A stretch of DNA of 5,913 nucleotides from Desulfobacula sp. (GTDB taxonomy: Bacteria > Desulfobacterota > Desulfobacteria > Desulfobacterales > Desulfobacteraceae). A program made the translations under genes and the position numbers. Below the pieces are notes generated by a model. The model was not told the DNA's origin and made no database searches. It saw nothing but the letters and a program-made list of their open reading frames with translations. Below, one piece after another: positions 1-5,913 of this stretch (positions are counted from its first letter, which is position 1; each line of letters starts with the position of its first letter). The stretch spans positions 1 to 5,913 of the forward strand of contig JABIYQ010000545.1 of assembly GCA_018702715.1 (NCBI GenBank), in the 5' to 3' direction.

Positions 1-1
1 T

Positions 2-322
2 GACGAGCAAATTATAGGCAGGGTATGGAGCTTTAGAGATATTACCGAAAGAGAACTGGCCCAAAAGAAAAGGGAAAGTTTAATTGTGGATCTTAAAAAA
101 GCACTTGATGAGGTCAAAACGCTTCAGGGAATTTTACCTATTTGTTCTCATTGCAAACAAATACGCGATGATAAAGGCTATTGGAATAAGATTGAGACAT
201 ATATTGGAGAGCATTCCCAAGCTGAATTCAGCCACGGCATGTGTCCGGATTGCAGTGATAAATTATATGGCGATGAAGACTGGTATACTGAGATGAAAAA
301 AGAGGATGAACTAAAAGAGTAA
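2..322 (+). CDS. C-terminal end of a PAS-type signalling protein with a paired-CxxC tail (5' partial)
   Basis: The reading frame is open from the window edge to TAA at 320-322, giving the last 106 residues; the true start lies upstream. Visible residues 1-17 (IIGRVWSFRDITERE) match the last strand of a PAS domain and its usual DITERK-type exit. A charged helix follows (about 18-43, probably coiled coil). Next comes LPICSHCKQIRDDKGYW with two CxxC pairs, C48/C51 and C81/C84, separated by a 29-residue segment containing YWNKIETYI and FSHGMCPDC. This tail is a recurrent C-terminal module of PAS and receiver proteins in Desulfobacterota. Four cysteines in this arrangement suggest metal binding, probably zinc, but that is inference. 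No histidine-kinase HisKA/HATPase domain follows, so this is not a conventional kinase at its C-terminus. An internal ATG at 86 would omit the PAS end and is not favoured as the start. Confidence 0.85.
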   Translation, partial: DEQIIGRVWSFRDITERELAQKKRESLIVDLKKALDEVKTLQGILPICSHCKQIRDDKGYWNKIETYIGEHSQAEFSHGMCPDCSDKLYGDEDWYTEMKKEDELKE

Positions 323-526
323 TTGGCGATAGTCTTTGTTTTTCTCGCATATTTTTAAACTTAAAATTTGTATTCAAAGACCTAATCTTAACAAAAATGA
401 CTAGCTTGTAATAGGTTATCCTTATAAACTGTAAAATCATAATACTAAACTAAATAAACAGGACCCGGCATTATAGAGCTTGGTCTTGTGTTCGTAGCAG
501 TGGTCCTTTTCAAGGGTTCTCTCCCA

Positions 527-555
527 TTGCATTATTGTATTATTTTTAATATACT
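527..555 (+). promoter_or_regulatory. Predicted sigma70-type promoter of the selenoperoxiredoxin operon
   Basis: A -35 box TTGCAT (527-532) and a -10 box TATACT (550-555) are separated by exactly 17 bases, close to the TTGACA-17-TATAAT consensus. A start of transcription near 562 would leave about a 50-base leader before the ATG at 613. A purine/G-rich stretch GGGGG (604-608) just before the start serves as a ribosome-binding site. The rest of the 323-612 spacer is AT-rich. I found no tRNA-like or riboswitch-like fold, and no clear terminator for the upstream gene. Confidence 0.5.
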
Positions 556-612
556 TTGGATTAAAAAAGGTCAGGGTTTTAAAAAATATAAAACTTTAAA
601 AATGGGGGTAAT

Positions 613-1257
613 ATGGGACTTCAGGATGAATTAAATGCATTAAAGGCACAATCAATGAAAAGGATCCCAAAACCGACTGCAGACATCATGGCAAATGCCA
701 TGGAGGAATTACACCATGCAAATATTTTGGATCATTCAAAAAGAAAAGGCGATGTGGCACCTGATTTTGAACTTCCCGATGCACAAGGCAAAATCATTTC
801 ATTAAAAACCCTTCTTTCAAAGGGACCGGTTATCATAAATTTTTACCGGGGAAGCTGGTGACCTTATTGTAATGTAGAGCTGCGGTCTTTGCAGCTTGAG
901 TTTGATACCATAAAATCCCTGGGAGCCCAGCTTATAGCCATTTCCCCACAATTGCCAGACCAGAGCCTTGCCCTCCAGGGAAAAGAGAATCTTGAATTCC
1001 ATATATTAAGTGATGTGGGAAATAGAGTAGCAAAGGATTTTGGTCTTGTATTCACCCTGCCTGAAACATTGCGCCCCGTGTATGCCAAATTTGGTATAGA
1101 CCTGCCTGCTGCCAATGGCGATGACAGTTTTGAACTACCTGTCCCTGCCACATACCTAATAGACCGGAACAAAAATATTGTTCTGGATTTTGTTGAAATC
1201 AACCATACCCTCAGACTTGAGCCATCCCGAATTATTGAGGTATTAAAAGGACTTTAG
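613..1257 (+). CDS. Selenocysteine-containing peroxiredoxin-like protein (AhpC/TSA family), TGA read through
   Basis: The gene encodes 214 residues from ATG 613 to TAG 1255-1257, with in-frame TGA codon 83 (859-861) read as selenocysteine. The same frame continues past the TGA with unbroken family similarity. An N-terminal helical extension (about 1-44) leads to GDVAPDFELPDAQGKIISL (46-64), then VIINFYRGSW-U-PYCNVELRSLQ. AISPQLPDQSL, LSDVGN, FGLVFTLPE and LPVPATYLIDR follow, all typical of the peroxiredoxin-like family whose usual active site is WCPYC. Sec replaces the first Cys, giving U83-P-Y-C86. By its context (C followed by xxEL), C86 appears to align with the peroxidatic Cys of AhpE-type proteins and U83 with the conserved Thr three residues earlier; this is inference. 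The likely role is thiol-dependent reduction of peroxides or a thioredoxin-like redox exchange in the cytoplasm; there is no signal peptide. It is the first gene of a probable operon with the 1007-residue protein 8 bases downstream. Confidence 0.93.
859..897 (+). promoter_or_regulatory. Selenocysteine UGA codon and bacterial SECIS hairpin
   Basis: TGA at 859-861 is followed by a hairpin inside the coding region. The 5' arm GAGCTGC (877-883) and the 3' arm GCAGCTT (891-897) form six Watson-Crick pairs plus a terminal G-U. They enclose the 7-base loop GGTCTTT (884-890). The loop begins 22 bases after the UGA, within the spacing range of bacterial SECIS elements. The GGUCU motif matches the apical loop of the Escherichia coli fdhF element bound by SelB. 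Its role is to recruit SelB with Sec-tRNA so that UGA is decoded rather than ending translation. Confidence 0.88.
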
Positions 1258-1265
1258 GACTGCAA

Positions 1266-4200
1266 ATGAATAACCCCGGTAAAGCATTCAAGGCAAGGCC
1301 TCTTAAACTATACCACGAATTAATGGCCAATAAAGTGGGCGATATCCTTTTAGTATCCTGCCCCTATGATGCATTTATCATGGAGGAGGAAGGCCGTCTT
1401 TCAACAAGAATCATTAATGAGTATAAGGGGCTCAACCTGTCAAAACCACCGAAGCTCACATGGGTATCGTCAGCATCAGAGGCATTCCAGAGGCTTGAAG
1501 AGAAAAGATTTGATTTAATCCTCGCCATGCCGAGCCTGGATGGAATGGATGTCTATTCCTTTGGTGCAAAGGTAAAACAAAGATATGTTGATCTGCCTTT
1601 TTTTATGCTGCTTCATAACACCTGCGATATTGATCAATATATTTGTCTGGATAATTCTACGGCCATTGACCGGACATACATCTGGGGAGGAAATGCAGAT
1701 CTTTTGCTGGCCATAATAAAAAATTTTGAAGATGAGATGAATGTTGCCTTTGATACGGAAAATGCCGATGTCAGAGTGGTCATTTTAGTGGAGGATTCGC
1801 CCTATCATTATTCCTCTTTTTTACCCGTGCTCTACAAACAGATCGTGATGCAGACACAGTCTGTTATTGATGAATCCATTAATGAAGAACACAGATTGTT
1901 GAAAATGAGGGGTCGTCCTAAAGTATTGGTTGCCCATAACTATGAAGAGGCCATGATTCTTTATGAAAAATATAAACCCTTTCTATTATCTGTTTTTTCC
2001 GACATGAGGTATCCAAAAAACGGGTTAATGGATGGGCTTGCAGGGTACAAACTTTTAACAAAAATTAAAAACGAAATTCCAGACCTGCCCGTTCTGATTC
2101 TGAGTACAGAGGACCATAACAGGGAAAAGGTAGTGGATATACCGGCCGTTTTTATCAATAAAAATTCAAGCAATTTATTTGATCAGATTAAGAGTTTTTT
2201 TGTTTCCTATCTCGGGTTTGGTGCTTTTGTGTTTAGGATGCCGGATGGTGAGGAAATTGCCAGGGCAAGTGATTTAAGGGCCATTGAAAAACTTTTGTCT
2301 GAAATTCCGGATGAATCCATTGTTTATCATGCCAAGAACAATGATTTTTCAAGGTGGTTCATGGCCAGAAGCGAAATTGATTTTGCACTCAGTCTCAAAC
2401 CCTATAAAATCAGTGATTTTACAGATCCCCGGGATATGAAGAAGTTCTTGATTGAAAGTATTCACGCCCGGAGGAAGGGATCAAGACAGGGTCAGATCAT
2501 CGATTTTGATTTCCAGAAGTTTGATGCAGATACGGATTTTATGAAAATCGGGAACGGATCTCTTGGTGGAAAGGCCAGGGGATTGGCTTTTATGGCATCC
2601 CAGACTAGGCGGGACTCTTCTTTGAGGGATAAGTTTCCGGATGTGGCGATCAATATTCCCCAGACCTTTGTGATTTCAACTGAAGGGTTTAAAACCTTTA
2701 TAGAGGAGAATGACCTGGCAAAGATTCTTGAATCTGATGAGGAATTGGAAGATGCTCAAATTGTTGAGCAATTTATTCAGGCCAGGTTTCCGGACAGCTT
2801 GAGAAAAAGCCTGTACACCTATCTGCAAAGCGTCAGATATCCCATTGCCGTCCGGTCATCCTCTCTTTTTGAAGATGCTCACTATCAACCCTTTGCAGGA
2901 CTTTATAATACCTATATGCTCCCCAATTCACATCCAAACCTTGAAAAACGGCTTGAGCAGCTGATTATGGCAGTTAAACTGGTCTATGCCTCAACTTATC
3001 TCAAGGCACCAAGGTCCTATGCAAAATCCACCATGCATAGAACCGAAGATGAGGAAATGGCCGTTGTTCTTCAGCAGTTGACGGGCATGGCATATAACAA
3101 TTATTTTTATCCCTCAATTTCAGGTGTGGCACAATCCTATAATTTTTATCCCATCTCACATTTAAAGGCAGAAGAAGGGGTTACCTATATCGCACTGGGA
3201 CTTGGGAAAATAGTAATGGAAGGAGGGCGTACCTTAAGATTTTGCCCAAAATACCCCCAGTTTTTACCCCAGTTTTCCGTTTTGAACGATATCCTTGAAA
3301 ATTCCCAAAAATATTTTTATGCTTTAAAACTTGACGAATTCCCGGATGATGTTAAATCCATATTCAGCTCCACTGAAGACCTTACACTTGAAAAACTTGA
3401 TTTAAGTGATGCAATAGATCATCCTGTTGTCCGGTTTTTATCATCCACTTTTTATGCCCAGGACAACAGGATCAGGGATTCTTTTTCCAATAAAGGATTT
3501 CCAGTATTAACCTTTGCCAATATTTTAAAATTTAATTCTTTTCCTCTGGCTGCAATCCTTGAGGAGGTCACAAAAATAGGCAGTAAATGGATGGGGACCT
3601 CTGTTGAGGTGGAATTTGCAGTCAACCTGCCCCCGGATGAAAATCTAAAGCCCCAGTTCTCGTTACTTCAAATCAGGCCAATGGGGAGGTATAAACAAAA
3701 TCTGGACGTTAAAATAGGAGAAAAAGAAATTAAGAAGGCTTTCGGGTATTCCACGCTTTCACTTGGGAATGGAGAATATAAGGATATTTTAGATGTGGTA
3801 TATGTGGACCCTGAAACCTTTGATCCCGGAAAAACTATGGAAATTGCAGGAGAAATCAACAAAATTAATGCTTTATTTAATGGAAAGGGCAAACAATACG
3901 TTTTGATCGGGCCCGGCCGATGGGGATCGTCTGACCGGTGGCTGGGGATTCCAGTGGTCTGGAATGATATTTCCAATGTAGGGGTTATACTGGAAACAAC
4001 CATTGAAAGTATTAAGGCTGATCCGTCCCAGGGCTCCCATTTTTTTCAAAATATTACCTCCCTTGGTATCAGCTATATTACCATTTCCGATAAGGGAGAA
4101 GATTTTATTGATTATGAATTTTTCAAGTGCCGGGTATGTGAAAACACAACAACTTATCTAAAACATATAAAATTTGAAAATCCCATCAAAATTCTTGTGG

Positions 4201-4289
4201 ATGGAAAGACATCACAGGCAGTATTGATGCCCTATGAAAATGATTCATTGCATGATGCCATGGATGATATTCCAGTCATTACTAAATGA
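1266..4289 (+). CDS. Receiver-like / PPDK-type ATP-binding fusion protein (PEP/pyruvate-binding domain protein)
   Basis: The product is 1007 residues. The ATG at 1266 is preceded by AGGA (1256-1259), which overlaps the stop of the peroxiredoxin gene, so translational linkage is likely. Residues about 25-155 resemble a degenerate receiver: FDLIL (82-86) is not followed by the phospho-acceptor Asp. Residues about 170-315 form a second receiver with acidic E176/D177, D246 (FSDMRYP), S280/T281 and K299, so it could be phosphorylated. From about 425 to 806 is the pyruvate-phosphate-dikinase N-terminal ATP-grasp domain: GGKARGL (434-440), IPQTFVIS (464-471), IAVRSSSLFED (527-537), FAGLYNTY (543-550), VVLQQLTG (600-607) and LQIRPMG (801-807). 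The C-terminal 200 residues contain GPGRWGSSDRWLGIPVVW (882-899). I see no TSH-type phosphohistidine swivel domain and no PEP-binding barrel, so complete PEP synthase or PPDK activity is unlikely. ATP-dependent phosphotransfer or signalling is more plausible. The substrate is unknown. Confidence 0.85.
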   Translation: MNNPGKAFKARPLKLYHELMANKVGDILLVSCPYDAFIMEEEGRLSTRIINEYKGLNLSKPPKLTWVSSASEAFQRLEEKRFDLILAMPSLDGMDVYSFGAKVKQRYVDLPFFMLLHNTCDIDQYICLDNSTAIDRTYIWGGNADLLLAIIKNFEDEMNVAFDTENADVRVVILVEDSPYHYSSFLPVLYKQIVMQTQSVIDESINEEHRLLKMRGRPKVLVAHNYEEAMILYEKYKPFLLSVFSDMRYPKNGLMDGLAGYKLLTKIKNEIPDLPVLILSTEDHNREKVVDIPAVFINKNSSNLFDQIKSFFVSYLGFGAFVFRMPDGEEIARASDLRAIEKLLSEIPDESIVYHAKNNDFSRWFMARSEIDFALSLKPYKISDFTDPRDMKKFLIESIHARRKGSRQGQIIDFDFQKFDADTDFMKIGNGSLGGKARGLAFMASQTRRDSSLRDKFPDVAINIPQTFVISTEGFKTFIEENDLAKILESDEELEDAQIVEQFIQARFPDSLRKSLYTYLQSVRYPIAVRSSSLFEDAHYQPFAGLYNTYMLPNSHPNLEKRLEQLIMAVKLVYASTYLKAPRSYAKSTMHRTEDEEMAVVLQQLTGMAYNNYFYPSISGVAQSYNFYPISHLKAEEGVTYIALGLGKIVMEGGRTLRFCPKYPQFLPQFSVLNDILENSQKYFYALKLDEFPDDVKSIFSSTEDLTLEKLDLSDAIDHPVVRFLSSTFYAQDNRIRDSFSNKGFPVLTFANILKFNSFPLAAILEEVTKIGSKWMGTSVEVEFAVNLPPDENLKPQFSLLQIRPMGRYKQNLDVKIGEKEIKKAFGYSTLSLGNGEYKDILDVVYVDPETFDPGKTMEIAGEINKINALFNGKGKQYVLIGPGRWGSSDRWLGIPVVWNDISNVGVILETTIESIKADPSQGSHFFQNITSLGISYITISDKGEDFIDYEFFKCRVCENTTTYLKHIKFENPIKILVDGKTSQAVLMPYENDSLHDAMDDIPVITK

Positions 4290-4300
4290 TAAAAGGCTAA

Positions 4301-4446
4301 ATATTGTGTAATTGTTCAGCCGTTAAAAAAAAATATCCCCAAAGCCCTGTCTGATGGATATTTGCAGGAGGTTAAGCGAATAGCCTCGAAACAAATATCC
4401 ATCAGACAGGGCGGTTTCAAGCATAATAGCTGAATAATTACAATAT
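4301..4446. repeat. 146-bp nested imperfect palindrome between convergent genes
   Basis: Outer arms at 4301-4320 and 4429-4446 are inverted copies differing by a 2-base insertion and one G-U-compatible mismatch. Inside lies a perfect 21-bp inverted repeat (4344-4364 with 4392-4412). Inside that is a third 7-bp stem (4368-4374 with 4381-4387) around the loop AGCGAA. The three nested stems could fold as one long RNA hairpin or DNA cruciform. It occupies nearly all the space between two convergent genes. It could be a convergent terminator, or a small non-autonomous repeat element with terminal inverted repeats. I see no clear target-site duplication at the edges. Confidence 0.7.
4325..4412 (-). 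terminator. Probable rho-independent terminator of the IclR-family gene
   Basis: Read on the minus strand, transcription leaving the regulator gene meets the 21-bp stem (4412-4392 with 4364-4344). About 10 bases after the stem comes a run of nine T (4333-4325). The spacing is longer than in classical terminators, so efficiency is uncertain. On the plus strand the bases after the stem (GGTTTCAAGC) lack a T-run, so the structure would end plus-strand messages less cleanly. It might instead stabilise their 3' ends. Confidence 0.5.
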
Positions 4447-4450
4447 TGTT

Positions 4451-5215
4451 TTATTTCTGATCAGACAGTTTTTTTGTTATTTTGTAGGCAGCTGCCAGGG
4501 TTTGTTCAATAATGGATGGTATCTTTTGTTGTGACATGGAAGCCTTAAAGCCAACCACCCAGATAGCCAGAACATGGGTGCCATAACCTTTGACAGGAGC
4601 AACAACTGCCCTTACGCCGGAAATATACTCTTCATCATCAAAGGCAAAACCATTTTTTCGAACTTTTTCCAATTCTTCTGCATATTGTACAGGATCAATA
4701 ATGGTATTGGCCGTGAATTTGACAAGAGGATTTGAGTCTAGATATTTTTGTGAATCTTTGGCTTCCATACTGGATAAAAATAGTTTTCCAACAGCCCCTG
4801 CCAGCAATGGAAGAGTTGTGCCGATGGGTGATGTAATTTTAAAATCTTTTCTGGATTCAACAATGTCTATAATAGTTACCCTGTGTGCGTTTTTGATGCC
4901 CAGAAATACCGACTCCTGGCATTGTTCCATCAGTTCTTCCATAAAAGGGCGGGCTATATTTTTAAAATCAAGCCTTTCATAAGCTGCTTTCCCAAGCTCC
5001 ATAAGGGTAATACCGATGGTATATTTTTTTGAAACAGGATCCCGGAGAATGGCTCCCTGGTCTTCCAGGGCGGCAGTGATGCCGTGAACCGTGCTTTTAC
5101 TGATATCCAGACTAGTTGAAAGCTCGCTGATTTTTAATCCCCGGGTGCTTTTTGCAATTGCATCCAGGATGAGAAATGCCTTTTTAACAATAGGGGCCTG
5201 ATATTTTTTAGTCAT
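4451..5215 (-). CDS. IclR-family transcriptional regulator
   Basis: The product is 254 residues, the usual length for the family. The N-terminal winged helix-turn-helix spans about residues 8-70: AFLILDAIAK, then LKISELSTSLDISKSTVHGI (27-46) as the helix-turn-helix, and LRDPVSKKYTIG (57-68) as the wing. The C-terminal effector-binding domain (about 75-250) contains PIGTTLPLLAGAVGKLFLSS (130-149) and GFAFDDEEYISGVRAVVAPV (189-208), which match the IclR signature. The start is ATG at 5215, preceded by a modest GGTGA ribosome-binding site (5223-5219). It is divergent from the ferredoxin gene, and a palindrome overlaps its leader, so it probably represses or activates both itself and that gene. 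The ligand cannot be read from sequence; family members usually sense small carboxylic or aromatic acids. Confidence 0.93.
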   Translation of the reverse strand: MTKKYQAPIVKKAFLILDAIAKSTRGLKISELSTSLDISKSTVHGITAALEDQGAILRDPVSKKYTIGITLMELGKAAYERLDFKNIARPFMEELMEQCQESVFLGIKNAHRVTIIDIVESRKDFKITSPIGTTLPLLAGAVGKLFLSSMEAKDSQKYLDSNPLVKFTANTIIDPVQYAEELEKVRKNGFAFDDEEYISGVRAVVAPVKGYGTHVLAIWVVGFKASMSQQKIPSIIEQTLAAAYKITKKLSDQK

Positions 5216-5216
5216 T

Positions 5217-5232
5217 GTTCACCATAATGAAT
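5217..5232. promoter_or_regulatory. Candidate IclR-type operator, copy 1 (over the regulator's RBS)
   Basis: The 16-mer GTTCACCATAATGAAT has the palindromic form TTCA-N6-TGAA. It begins one base before the regulator's start codon and covers its ribosome-binding site. It matches copy 2 at 13 of 16 positions, and the TTT that follows is also shared. Bound protein here would directly block regulator expression, so autoregulation is the natural reading. Confidence 0.45.
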
Positions 5233-5301
5233 TTTCTTATATTACAATACAGATGAAAAATAGCTTTACAACTATATAATAATAATATTTATTGTATTCG
5301 T

Positions 5302-5317
5302 GTTCATTATTATGAAT
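5302..5317. promoter_or_regulatory. Candidate IclR-type operator, copy 2
   Basis: The 16-mer GTTCATTATTATGAAT contains a TTCAT-N4-ATGAA perfect dyad. It lies in the same orientation as copy 1 and exactly 85 bp away, about eight helical turns, so both sites face the same side of the DNA. It sits mid-way between the divergent genes, where it could affect both promoters. The region is very AT-rich, which raises the chance of accidental dyads, but the repeated motif is longer than that would readily explain. Confidence 0.45.
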
Positions 5318-5374
5318 TTTATTAAATTGCAATAATTAATTGTGCACAGGGTATTGGATGATGGGATAAAAGAA

Positions 5375-5426
5375 ATCGATTTTATCGATATTCAGTTTTA
5401 TCAGTGTAAGCTCAAAAAGAGTTGAG
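5375..5426. promoter_or_regulatory. Further dyads in the ferredoxin upstream region
   Basis: Two extra inverted repeats lie between operator copy 2 and the ferredoxin start. ATCGAT-TTT-ATCGAT is at 5375-5389, flanked by GAA and TTC, which extend the symmetry imperfectly. CTCAA-N6-TTGAG is at 5411-5426. They may be binding sites for another regulator or small leader hairpins. Neither is followed by a T-run, so they are not obvious terminators. Confidence 0.25.
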
Positions 5427-5455
5427 AGTTTATTATATATAGATTAATCATTTGA

Positions 5456-5461
5456 AAGGAG
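5456..5461 (+). promoter_or_regulatory. Strong Shine-Dalgarno site of the ferredoxin gene
   Basis: AAGGAG sits five bases before ATG 5467. This is the strongest ribosome-binding site in the window, and it fixes the start of the partial ferredoxin gene. Confidence 0.8.
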
Positions 5462-5466
5462 ATATC

Positions 5467-5913
5467 ATGGAAACAAAGGATAAAGTCCTGATGATAAACC
5501 CTGAAAAATGTACAGGGTGCAGGTTGTGTGAACTGGTATGTGCGGTAAAACATGACGGGGTTTCCAACCCTGCCAGAAGCCGTATCAGAGTAATGAAATG
5601 GGAAATGGACGGGGTATATATCCCCATGGCTTGCCAGCAGTGTCAGGATGCTCCCTGCATGGGTGTATGCCCGGCAAATGCAATTTCCCGTAATGATGGA
5701 CTGAACAAAATCGAAGTGGACTATGATAAATGTATCGGCTGCAGGTCTTGTGTGGCAGTCTGCCCCTTCGGAGCCATGGGCTTTAACTCCATTGAAAGGA
5801 AAGTATTCAAATGCGATCTTTGCGATGGAGACCCACAGTGTGTAAGATTTTGTGACGTCCAATGTGTTGAGTATGTGGATGCAGATGATGTTGCTGTTTT
5901 GAAAAAAAAGGAA
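5467..5913 (+). CDS. Four-cluster 4Fe-4S ferredoxin-like electron-transfer subunit (3' partial)
   Basis: The first 149 residues are visible and no stop is reached before the window edge. Cysteines fall in four groups: C15/C18/C21/C25 (CTGCRLCELVC), C56/C59/C64/C68, C89/C92/C95/C99 (CIGCRSCVAVCP) and C116/C119/C125/C129, with an extra C133. This is the DmsB/HycB-type pattern that binds up to four [4Fe-4S] clusters. There is no signal peptide, so it is cytoplasmic. Family members of about this size and with this opening (NPEKCTGCRLCELVC) commonly sit beside tungsten aldehyde:ferredoxin oxidoreductases in Desulfobacterota, passing electrons from the catalytic subunit. The partner would be outside the window, so that role is inferred. 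The visible part ends in a lysine-rich KKKE, so the protein is probably nearly complete. It is divergent from the IclR gene and likely under its control. Confidence 0.9.
   Translation, partial: METKDKVLMINPEKCTGCRLCELVCAVKHDGVSNPARSRIRVMKWEMDGVYIPMACQQCQDAPCMGVCPANAISRNDGLNKIEVDYDKCIGCRSCVAVCPFGAMGFNSIERKVFKCDLCDGDPQCVRFCDVQCVEYVDADDVAVLKKKE

Noticed and set aside
461..517. Possible long-range stem AGGACCC / GGGTTCT in the leader upstream of the peroxiredoxin
   Set aside because: Only seven pairs with one wobble across about 50 bases. It lies upstream of the predicted transcription start, so it is probably chance.
859..861. Nonsense mutation making the peroxiredoxin a pseudogene
   Set aside because: The frame is intact on both sides, the TGA replaces exactly the active-site Cys codon, and a SECIS-like hairpin with a GGUCU loop is correctly placed.
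889..1257. Separate ORF beginning at TTG 889
   Set aside because: It is the C-terminal part of the peroxiredoxin read through the TGA at 859-861. No ribosome-binding site precedes it, and on its own it would lack the active site.
4590..4982. Plus-strand 130-residue ORF inside the IclR gene
   Set aside because: It is antisense to a well-supported regulator and shows no recognisable domain.
5243..5296. Inverted heptamers TACAATA and TATTGTA
   Set aside because: They are about 40 bases apart in extremely AT-rich sequence with no extension of symmetry; expected by chance.
5401..5862. Minus-strand 153-residue ORF opposite the ferredoxin
   Set aside because: The plus strand encodes clear four-cluster ferredoxin motifs with a strong ribosome-binding site; the minus-strand frame is a shadow.
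1..5913. CRISPR array, tRNA, rRNA or insertion sequence
   Set aside because: No regularly spaced repeats, cloverleaf-like sequence, rRNA motif or transposase reading frame was seen on either strand.

Overview
The window looks like chromosome from a low-to-moderate GC, anaerobic Desulfobacterota (deltaproteobacterial) species of the Desulfobacter/Desulfobacula type. This rests on four things seen together: a UGA-encoded selenocysteine protein, a PAS-protein tail with paired CxxC motifs of a kind common in that group, a large receiver/PPDK-like fusion protein, and a four-cluster ferredoxin of the type that usually serves a tungsten aldehyde:ferredoxin oxidoreductase. The genus assignment is inference.

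Layout. Bases 2-322 are the 3' end of a PAS-type signalling gene whose start lies outside the window. Bases 323-612 are a 290-bp AT-rich spacer with a convincing sigma70-type promoter (527-555). This promoter precedes a two-gene operon. The first gene (613-1257) is a peroxiredoxin-like protein that reads through an in-frame TGA at 859-861 as selenocysteine, with a SECIS hairpin just downstream (877-897). The second (1266-4289, 8-bp gap) encodes a 1007-residue protein with two receiver-like domains, a PPDK/PEP-synthase ATP-binding domain and an uncharacterised C-terminal region. A naive annotation would break the first gene into two ORFs or call it a pseudogene.

Bases 4290-4450 lie between convergent genes and hold a 146-bp nested imperfect palindrome (4301-4446) with a perfect 21-bp inner stem. 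It probably terminates the minus-strand gene and may be a repeat element. Bases 4451-5215 (minus) encode an IclR-family regulator. The 251-bp divergent region (5216-5466) carries two near-identical palindromes of form GTTCA-N6-TGAAT, 85 bp apart, one lying over the regulator's own ribosome-binding region; these are the best operator candidates. Bases 5467-5913 begin a ferredoxin-like protein with 16 cluster-ligand cysteines and run off the window end.

How the genes may fit together: the Sec peroxiredoxin and the receiver/PPDK protein are probably co-transcribed and may link redox defence to signalling or phosphotransfer (inference). The IclR protein probably controls itself and the divergent ferredoxin, whose catalytic partner (possibly an aldehyde oxidoreductase) should lie just beyond the right edge.
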